Origin: Jaenimonas drosophilae
Taxonomy: Eukaryota; Euglenozoa; Kinetoplastea; Trypanosomatida; Trypanosomatidae
Length of the DNA stretch: 25,781 nt
Reading direction: 5' to 3'
Assembly: GCA_030849065.1 (NCBI GenBank)
Contig: JASAON010001429.1
Location: forward strand, 1-25,781
The stretch's first letter is position 1. Each line of letters starts with the position of its first letter. Positions 19,328 to 25,781 of the stretch are shown here, in pieces. The notes under the pieces are model-generated. The model ran no database searches, was not told the origin of the DNA, and saw nothing but the letters and a program-made list of their open reading frames with translations. The position numbers and the translations under genes are program-made.

Positions 19328-19819
19328 GCCAGCGATTTGGCCGGCATCCTTCGTGGCCTGACGTTGAGAGTCGTTGAAGTAGGCGGGCACCGTAATGACG
19401 GCCTTGGTGACGTGCTCACCCGTGTACTCCTCCGCCACATCCTTCATCTTGCCCAACACCATGGCGCTGATCTCCTCGGGGAAGAAGGTGCGTGTGGCAC
19501 CCTGGTACTCCACACTCACAACAGGCTTGCCCTCCTTCACCGTGACCTTGAAGGGCCAGTGCTTCATGTCGGATTGAAGATCGGGATCATCAAACTTGCG
19601 GCCAATCATGCGCTTCGCATCAAAGACGGTGTTGTTGGGGTTCATCGCCACCTGGTTCTTGGCGGCATCACCCACGAGACGCTCCGTCTCGGTGAAGGCA
19701 ACGTACGATGGCGTTGTGCGATTGCCTTGGTCATTGGCGATGATCTCAACCTGCTCGTTCTTGAACACACCCACGCAGGAGTAGGTGGTACCCAGATCGA
19801 TACCAATAGCGGTGGTCAT
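17888..19819 (-). CDS. HSP70: Cytosolic-type HSP70 chaperone with atypical tail (643 aa)
   Basis: The start is taken at the ATG at 17 kb's upper partner, 19817-19819, because it yields the canonical N-terminus [19 protein letters not shown]; an in-frame ATG 13 codons upstream would add a non-conserved extension. The ATPase domain has the three HSP70 signatures: IDLGTTYS (7-14), [14 protein letters not shown] (196-209) and [17 protein letters not shown] (333-349). The substrate-binding domain begins after the linker [18 protein letters not shown]. The lid is present, but after about residue 613 the tail is only some 30 residues. It is acidic, lacks the GGMP repeats usual in eukaryotic cytosolic HSP70, and ends EDVD instead of EEVD, the motif bound by TPR co-chaperones such as HOP and CHIP. 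There is no signal or transit peptide and no KDEL-type end, so it acts in cytosol or nucleus. The fold assignment is certain; the consequence of the tail change is inference. Confidence 0.98.
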
Positions 19820-20112
19820 GAGTGCTGTTGTTGTGTGTTGGTGTGTGTTGGAGTACAAGATCTACGTGTGTTGGTGCGAATGTGTGTGTGTGTGTGATTC
19901 TTGCGCACAAAAAAAAAGATGAGGAAGAGAATCAGCAAGTTGTGTAGCATGAAATGGATGATGATGATGATGAGTGTGTGCGTGTACGTCAGGATAACGA
20001 GTAGAAGAAAAACAAAATTGCAACGCAACACGTCACTGGTGGTTGAAGCACCAGCCTCAGAATCCATCTCACCCCAATACCACCATGTATCCCAGGTACT
20101 CCCATCAAGTAC
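19820..20112. other. Spacer between the BRCT gene and HSP70
   Basis: 293 nt without a gene. It contains a (TG)n tract at 19881-19896 and an A9 run whose complement forms the polypyrimidine tract of the HSP70 acceptor. Confidence 0.7.
19900..19935 (-). promoter_or_regulatory. Candidate trans-splice acceptor for HSP70
   Basis: The minus strand reads a C/T-rich stretch with nine consecutive T, then GTGCGCAAG with the AG at 19900-19901, 80 nt upstream of the start codon. Confidence 0.45.
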
Positions 20113-23100
20113 TCACTCTTCATCATCGGCCATATTCATCTGCACGAGAAGCGACGATGATGGCGCATCATCCGCGCTCTCCAACTGCTCGATAGCCTCC
20201 ATTAACCAAGTCATGGGTCGGACCGATACACGGCGAAGTTGCGTGAAGGTTAGCGTGGCACCAACATCATCACGGCTCATCCATAGGCCACGGGCAGATC
20301 TCAACTTCTCCTCCAGCTTCCTCCATTCTTCCCCCTGCATGCCCACGTTGTGCTGCTGATGCGTGCGTACCGATTGCTTCAGCTCCAGCACCGGACCATG
20401 TGCCGCATGCTCGTACACGTTGGTGTGCGGAGTTGGCGAAGGCGATGCTGTCGTCCTGCGAGACGCACGCTTCAGCACGTAGCGCAGCCGATCCTTGTAC
20501 GAGTGTGTTGGGGAGAGGAAGCCCTTTCGGAACCATTCGCTCATGGAGAGCGTGCCTTCGTGTGTGGCACCTCCACGACGTCGTGAGGCCTTCGATGGTC
20601 TTCCTCCCTCCTTCTCCCCCATCGCGACCAATGTGGTGAGGAGCTTCGGATCAACCAACACGAGAAGCTCCTTCACGGCATACGGAGCATCTGTGGGTGC
20701 CCAGCCATCGTGGCGGCGATGGAACATGATCGTGCCAACAATCACCCTCACGAGATCCTCAAAGAGCCTTAATGCATTCCAGACAACATTTGCACTCATC
20801 TTTGCTGACGTGGAAGGTGTGGTAGCACAGCTCCACGGAGGGTTCATGTGTGTGGTCTCAACCACGTACGTCATGGAGTCATGTCCCCCCTCCCCAACAT
20901 TTGCAACACACGGCTGAATACGTGCCTCACTACAAAGAACGCCGCCACCTGCTCGAATAATGCGTCGGACAGAAGCCAGCATCCATGTACGCTCATCGTT
21001 CTCAGCCGCCACATCCTCACTTACCTCATCCACGTTGGCTGGCAGCAACAACAACACCGCCATGCCATCAAAAATGCGGCGATGATGGAGTTCCCACTCG
21101 CGGCGACGTGGCAGGCACTGTGCTGCCAATGCACGTGAGTGTGTGCTGGCAGCGGGTGGAAGTGCTGCCACGCACCACTCATGTGCTGGAAGCCATCGAC
21201 GTGCCTCATCACGTAGAGCGAGCAGCACAGGACCACTCTTCTGATGATGCTTCTGCACCCGCTGCTCCATCACCTCCACGAGCTGCATCAGCCACGATGG
21301 TCTAACAAGCCACACGCCATGTGCGATGGCCAACAAGACGCTCGCACGTGGAATCATTTCGTGCGCCACAACGACATCCGCATCCATCACATCATCCACC
21401 ACAGCCAAAACACGTTTTTCATCATCATCATCATCATCATCGTTGCCCATTGTACGCGTGCACCTCATCCACCGCTGTATCAAGTCAGATCCACCTGGGC
21501 AATCATGAAGCACATAGAAACACAACCTTGTTGGTGATGCGCACGAGCGACCAGGACTAATGGATGTTGATGATGGCGGTGCATTCATCACCGACGATTG
21601 TGGCGGAGGTGTGGTGGAGGCAATCCGAAGTAGGCGAGGTGGGTGCTGAGACTTCGTCATCCGCCGCAACGCCGCTGGAGGAGCCGCCAACGTTTGGCTG
21701 AGTTCTGCATCCACATCAATCGAAGGAGGTCGCGCGGGCACTGGACTTAAGCATGGCCGAGCAACGGCACCTCTGCGTGTATGCTCACGCACCTCCTCCG
21801 CCGTTGAAGGATCATCATCATGATTGGGCCTGTCGCCGTGCATCACCACCACCTCCTCCACCTCCATCAACGTGGAATCGCGATAGCCGAGGAGATCGAG
21901 CGAACGACGTTTGGAGGCCCACCTCTCTTGTGGCACCTCATCTTCATTGCTAACACGTGCATCCATGAAGGATGCAGGAACAACAACGGCTCGATCAGCA
22001 TCGGGAGAATCGATGCGATGCATCGCTGCTGAATGTTGTGGCACACGTGCCGCAATCGGTGCGGTGGCTGCCTCATCATCCATGCGAGAGGTTGGCGCAC
22101 GATGATTAGGTGGCGTTGATGTACTCTGTGCCAAGGGCGAGCGAACACGTTTGCGTTGAATTGGTGTAAATGCACCAACCGAGGAGCTCCGCCGCAACGA
22201 TTCCGCTTCTCTTCCGCAGCTCAGCTGGCGTGGGGTGGTGGTGGTGGTGGCCAACAACCCGCACGTCTCTCGCAAACTACGTCCAGGTGATTGCTTCGTG
22301 ATGGAGGAAGAGTGCGCTCGTGGGGCAACCGGTGTGGCACCCGGCGTGGAGAAGTTGAAGATGTTCGTCAAGGAGGTGCCATCACGTCGTGCGGGGGAGG
22401 GTGACGGACGAACGTGACGTGGAGGAGTGGAGAGGGAATGTGCTTCAGAGGCAGAGGCTGCCGCTAGCTCAGCATCATGCCAACGATAGCTCTCCGCACC
22501 TTCATCCAGAAAATACCCGCACTGTGCCGAGTCGGCGAGCCAATCCAAGCTCACAACGGCGAGCTCCCCACGCATCTCCTCCTGCCACCCAGTGAGGATG
22601 GCATCTGGATTGCTGTACACGCCACCACTACATGCATGCGCTGTGTTGGTGTCGGCCAAACGGCTCGCAGCAATGGTGGCAACATCCACCACCAACACAT
22701 GTGTGATGGCGTTGGGTCGGAACACCTCCCCCATCGATCCACCCAAGTGCAGGACGATGCTCTCAAGGCTGCACCGCAACGCTCGAATAAGGGCCGCCGT
22801 GGTAGCGTCACTGGCGCACATCGTCGTACATGATGATGATCTCGTGTGCTCCTCCTTCTCTTCTGTGTGTGAGGAGGATGTACGCCACACCACGCAGATA
22901 TTGATGCCAACGCAATCACTCTTGGCATATCGCATCTTCCACTGCCACTTTGATGGTTGCGCATGAGCATCCGAAGTTGGCACCTTTGGTGTTCCGGCGC
23001 ATGGCGACGTCGTTAACGGCCGATGAAAAACAAAACACGCGGATGGATGCAAGAGTTGGCGCATCGCCAGTGAGCTGAGGAGATAATCTATTGTTACGTG

Positions 23101-25674
23101 CGGTAAGTGGCGGAGAGCTCCATGATGAAGAGTGAGTGATGCTGATGAAGATGATGATGCAGCAACAGCACCTCCGCCTCGTGGTGATGATGGCTCGTTG
23201 TTGGCTGGTTTCTCCATTTGGTAGCAGTGGGGAAGAACGTAGAGTGCCGGGGGAGGAGCATGTGCCATGCGCGGAGATCCACCGCCCCCAGTTGCCACAT
23301 CCGTGGAGCTCATACCCATCGTCAGCGATGCATCTTCCATGGACGCCGTACTCACAGCGGTCCACGATGAGCACGTCATCGCATTGTGGCTGGCATCGCT
23401 ATTCATCATCAAGTTGGCTGATTCCCACACGGAACCCTCCTCAGCCAAGGGGCTCCCCATCATGGCTGAAGTAGGGCTGCCCGGCACCACCTCCGTTGTT
23501 GCCGCAGCACGTCGCTTGTGCCAAATGAGATTCCGTCGTACCGTCTCAAGGTGCTTGCGTGTGGTTGAGTCCATGCTTGTTGTTGTTGTTGTTGTTGTTG
23601 TGGGTGATGAATCATCGCCCTTGCGAGATTTTAGCGATCGCAGCATCGTCTTCCATTCGTTCGCGCAGTACTTCAGAATGTGGCCGCCACCGGCGTGGAT
23701 CAGCCCGCGTGTGATGGCCATGGCGCATCGAGAGAATTGGCTCTCCATGAAGCACCACGTGCACGGTGCCAAGACGGAGGAGATGTGCAGATCCTCATCA
23801 CTGCCCACTGCTGTGTTTTCTGTGTTGTTGTTGTTGTTGTTGGCACAATCACCGCGAAGAAGGTTGAGGAGAACGTTCAGCATCGCCGTGGCGGCCTGCC
23901 GATCACGTTGATAGAGAACCTCCTCACTTTCCTCAACCACCTCCGCCACCACTTTGGTCGTGGGCCGAGCGGCAGCCAAGGGAAGTGCGCGGGCTGCTTG
24001 CTTTGCAACGGCACGTGGGTGCACGGGTACAGACACACGTGATGATGATGATGGTGTTGTAGCTGGAGGACCAAGCGGAGCTTTTGTGGTGTTGGCTGGA
24101 GTAGTGGCTATTGGGACGATGTTGTACTTCCTGAGCTGGCCCAGCGCGCGACGTTGCCCGTCGGCCGACTCCGCCATCGTCGATGCGTTCGTCTCCATCT
24201 CCGACATCATTTGGCGGCAATCGTGCAGCCAATCAAGCGTAGCGATGCGGTGGAGATGAATGCCATGAAGACGCTCCAGCCGCTGCGCCAACTCCATGGA
24301 GCAGTGCTTGCGCATAAACGTGTTCTGATGAGCAGGTACACCCAGCTCCTTCGCCACGGCACGTTGGCGCAGCGTTGTGGGGGATGCCGATCGCGCTCGA
24401 CGTTGATGCGATGCCGACGTTGTTGTTGCACTTACCAACTCACTTCCGAGGAGAACAACATCGGTGGCTGAGGAGGGGAAGGGGAGCAGCACAAAGCCGC
24501 ACATGCAACAATTACGTGCTGCCATCTCCCACTCTGCCGTGGTGCACCCCAGCACCGCCACCGTCAGTGGATGGCTTTCATGGATGAAGGGCATAGAATC
24601 CTCTTCATCATCATGCGCATGTACCACAACTTTCGTATCATCATCATCATCATCATCACGTACCTCATTCATGCCATGCACAATAGGCAGTGTGAGGCCA
24701 TCTGCATCTACGCTGTGCAGCACCTCATCTGTTTCTCTCACTAAGCAGCCGGGATAGGCTGATGCATCGTGCAAGGAGCTCGGCTCAGCATGGCTCACGG
24801 CGGGAGGTGCCGCCGATCCATGTACATATCCCGTGGATAGCTCCGCATCCTCACAAGGAGCTGCGGTGTTGTTGATGGAGCTGCCAACCTCCCCCACCAC
24901 CATGGCGGGTGTGATGCGGCACACTTGCGCAATGGCGGAAAAATCACATCGCTGTGACACTTCCTCCACGGCACTCACAACACCATCTTCTGGCAGCTTG
25001 GCCATGGATAAGAAGCGATCAATCACCATCACAGGTACCTCATTGGCCCAGGCAAAGCGCATCTTCTCAGAGATGATGTCGGGCTCCTGCCCACTCCGTC
25101 GCCATGAGCTGCTCTCTTCATCCGCGCATGCCACATGCATCGTGCGTGCATCGGCGTTCACGGCGTGAAGCGCGCGACGTGTTGCACGAGAAATGAGAAG
25201 GGCATCACAGTCCATGGTAAGTTGGCGGCAGAATTGGCCCCCGTTGCGCTGAATAATTGTCTCGAGCGCCGCCTCCTCTTCCCGCGAGAGCTGCGTGGAG
25301 CTGATGCGGTAGCCGTAGAGCCACGGCACAATACACGCCTCCATCGCCATCTGCCCCTCCATCTCCAGCCACTGTGGTAGTACAACAGGAATACGATGGC
25401 GTGCGGCAACCAAACGCTTCGCCGTCAGCCCTCTCCACGCAATCACCACGTTGGTGTCACGGCGAAGTTGCGGGTGGACCACCGCCCCGAGGACGTGCGC
25501 CAGTTGTTGGTAGGCGGCCAGAGAGCGCGGGGCACCGGCGGAGGCAGAGCGCGAACGTGAACGTGAGCGATGCGCCTCGACGCCCTCATCGTAGCCGGTG
25601 AAGGTCAGCCGACGTCCTTCCAAGGGGAGATGTGAATGGCAATCCGTTTCATGCACCGCATCGTCTGAGCTCAT
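20113..25674 (-). CDS. Multi-BRCT scaffold protein, TopBP1/Dpb11-like layout (1853 aa)
   Basis: A single-exon frame of 5.5 kb from the ATG at 25672-25674. I count about seven BRCT-like modules by their pattern of a hydrophobic start, a glycine-containing middle and a conserved tryptophan: residues about 20-105 (RRLTFTG ... VVLPQWLEM), 115-225, 368-488 (TVAVLG ... ATLDWLHDC), 640-880 (with a large insertion), 920-1065 (VLHLGGSMG ... VVSLDWLADS), 1382-1470 (FYVLHDC ... WLVRPSWLM) and 1535-1650. Long Ser/Pro/Thr-rich linkers separate the modules, and single-residue runs (Asp, Thr, Asn) occur. BRCT domains bind phosphorylated partners in DNA replication initiation and checkpoint signalling, and the tandem array recalls TopBP1/Dpb11/Rad4. 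No kinase, ligase, FHA or nuclease domain is visible. Orthology to TopBP1 is inference; other multi-BRCT proteins (PTIP, Rtt107) are alternatives. It probably acts in the nucleus. Confidence 0.88.
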   Translation of the reverse strand: MSSDDAVHETDCHSHLPLEGRRLTFTGYDEGVEAHRSRSRSRSASAGAPRSLAAYQQLAHVLGAVVHPQLRRDTNVVIAWRGLTAKRLVAARHRIPVVLPQWLEMEGQMAMEACIVPWLYGYRISSTQLSREEEAALETIIQRNGGQFCRQLTMDCDALLISRATRRALHAVNADARTMHVACADEESSSWRRSGQEPDIISEKMRFAWANEVPVMVIDRFLSMAKLPEDGVVSAVEEVSQRCDFSAIAQVCRITPAMVVGEVGSSINNTAAPCEDAELSTGYVHGSAAPPAVSHAEPSSLHDASAYPGCLVRETDEVLHSVDADGLTLPIVHGMNEVRDDDDDDDTKVVVHAHDDEEDSMPFIHESHPLTVAVLGCTTAEWEMAARNCCMCGFVLLPFPSSATDVVLLGSELVSATTTSASHQRRARSASPTTLRQRAVAKELGVPAHQNTFMRKHCSMELAQRLERLHGIHLHRIATLDWLHDCRQMMSEMETNASTMAESADGQRRALGQLRKYNIVPIATTPANTTKAPLGPPATTPSSSSRVSVPVHPRAVAKQAARALPLAAARPTTKVVAEVVEESEEVLYQRDRQAATAMLNVLLNLLRGDCANNNNNNTENTAVGSDEDLHISSVLAPCTWCFMESQFSRCAMAITRGLIHAGGGHILKYCANEWKTMLRSLKSRKGDDSSPTTTTTTTTSMDSTTRKHLETVRRNLIWHKRRAAATTEVVPGSPTSAMMGSPLAEEGSVWESANLMMNSDASHNAMTCSSWTAVSTASMEDASLTMGMSSTDVATGGGGSPRMAHAPPPALYVLPHCYQMEKPANNEPSSPRGGGAVAASSSSSASLTLHHGALRHLPHVTIDYLLSSLAMRQLLHPSACFVFHRPLTTSPCAGTPKVPTSDAHAQPSKWQWKMRYAKSDCVGINICVVWRTSSSHTEEKEEHTRSSSCTTMCASDATTAALIRALRCSLESIVLHLGGSMGEVFRPNAITHVLVVDVATIAASRLADTNTAHACSGGVYSNPDAILTGWQEEMRGELAVVSLDWLADSAQCGYFLDEGAESYRWHDAELAAASASEAHSLSTPPRHVRPSPSPARRDGTSLTNIFNFSTPGATPVAPRAHSSSITKQSPGRSLRETCGLLATTTTTPRQLSCGREAESLRRSSSVGAFTPIQRKRVRSPLAQSTSTPPNHRAPTSRMDDEAATAPIAARVPQHSAAMHRIDSPDADRAVVVPASFMDARVSNEDEVPQERWASKRRSLDLLGYRDSTLMEVEEVVVMHGDRPNHDDDPSTAEEVREHTRRGAVARPCLSPVPARPPSIDVDAELSQTLAAPPAALRRMTKSQHPPRLLRIASTTPPPQSSVMNAPPSSTSISPGRSCASPTRLCFYVLHDCPGGSDLIQRWMRCTRTMGNDDDDDDDEKRVLAVVDDVMDADVVVAHEMIPRASVLLAIAHGVWLVRPSWLMQLVEVMEQRVQKHHQKSGPVLLALRDEARRWLPAHEWCVAALPPAASTHSRALAAQCLPRRREWELHHRRIFDGMAVLLLLPANVDEVSEDVAAENDERTWMLASVRRIIRAGGGVLCSEARIQPCVANVGEGGHDSMTYVVETTHMNPPWSCATTPSTSAKMSANVVWNALRLFEDLVRVIVGTIMFHRRHDGWAPTDAPYAVKELLVLVDPKLLTTLVAMGEKEGGRPSKASRRRGGATHEGTLSMSEWFRKGFLSPTHSYKDRLRYVLKRASRRTTASPSPTPHTNVYEHAAHGPVLELKQSVRTHQQHNVGMQGEEWRKLEEKLRSARGLWMSRDDVGATLTFTQLRRVSVRPMTWLMEAIEQLESADDAPSSSLLVQMNMADDEE
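21419..21442. repeat. ATC/CAT trinucleotide run encoding poly-Asp
   Basis: Eight trinucleotide units inside the BRCT gene encode the aspartate run near residues 1412-1418. It interrupts the sixth BRCT-like module between its first strand and the next helix. Confidence 0.85.
23577..23601. repeat. TTG trinucleotide run encoding poly-Thr
   Basis: About eight GTT/TTG units inside the BRCT gene encode eight threonines near residues 692-699 in a linker of the fourth BRCT-like region. Confidence 0.85.
23824..23842. repeat. TTG trinucleotide run encoding poly-Asn
   Basis: Six TTG units encode six asparagines near residues 612-617 of the BRCT protein, in a different frame of the same repeat unit as the poly-Thr run. 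Confidence 0.85.
24636..24659. repeat. ATC trinucleotide run encoding poly-Asp
   Basis: Seven to eight ATC units encode an aspartate run near residues 340-346 of the BRCT protein, in the linker between the second and third BRCT-like modules. Confidence 0.85.
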
Positions 25675-25781
25675 CCTGTTTGTGGTGCGAAGTAAGTGTA
25701 TAGGGGCGTCTTAAATAGCACTCATACAGCCAGCACGATCCCGTTTAGAGATCAGTGGGCGTCGTGAATGTTGTTGTGTTG
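25675..25781. other. Upstream flank of the BRCT gene
   Basis: 107 nt to the window edge. The minus strand has AACAG directly before the start codon but no strong polypyrimidine tract, so any acceptor could lie outside the window. One upstream ATG occurs at about 25723-25725. Confidence 0.5.

Noticed and set aside
18011..19897. 628-codon open frame on the plus strand opposite HSP70
   Set aside because: It is the antisense of a GC3-biased, highly conserved gene. Such long antisense frames opposite HSP70 are a well-known by-product of codon bias, and the minus-strand frame is unmistakable HSP70.
1..25781. tRNA, rRNA, transposon and CRISPR signals
   Set aside because: I looked for tRNA B-box-like sequence, direct-repeat arrays and reverse transcriptase or transposase motifs and saw none; a dedicated covariance-model search would be needed to exclude small RNAs.

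Overview
The window looks like nuclear DNA of a unicellular eukaryote, most likely a kinetoplastid or another euglenozoan. The lineage call is inference. It rests on three things seen in the sequence: every convincing gene lies on the minus strand; all six complete genes are single uninterrupted frames of 524 to 1853 codons; and most start codons have, about 45 to 170 nt upstream, a polypyrimidine tract ending in AG, as expected of a spliced-leader acceptor in a polycistronic cluster. There are no bacterial signals.

Transcription order runs from high to low coordinates. (1) 20113-25674: a 1853-residue protein with about seven BRCT-like modules, TopBP1/Dpb11-like in layout. (2) 17888-19819: a cytosolic-type HSP70 whose tail is short, lacks GGMP repeats and ends EDVD instead of EEVD. 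(3) 15113-17062: the nucleolar WD-repeat protein NOL10/Enp2 of small-subunit ribosome biogenesis. (4) 10086-12602: a large protein with an N-terminal FYVE zinc finger split by an insertion of about 125 residues. (5) 3043-5436: a J-domain protein with a DnaJ-X-like C-terminal half and an unusual glycine-rich hydrophobic segment. (6) 1144-2718: a protein that may be a divergent PROPPIN-like beta-propeller. (7) 1-336: the N-terminal part of a diverged tandem paralog of gene 6, cut by the window edge.

Two gaps are large for such a cluster. The 4.6 kb between the FYVE gene and the J-domain gene (5437-10085) has no long frame on either strand, only a weak small membrane-protein candidate. The 2.5 kb between NOL10 and the FYVE gene (12603-15112) contains 2,254 nt with not one ATG on the transcribed strand, although ATG is common on the other strand. 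That is the strongest unexplained signal here.

The genes do not form a metabolic pathway. They are housekeeping and cell-biology functions (DNA-damage or replication scaffold, chaperone, ribosome assembly, phosphoinositide membrane binding, co-chaperone), as is usual in kinetoplastid gene clusters. I found no tRNA or rRNA gene, transposon or CRISPR array.
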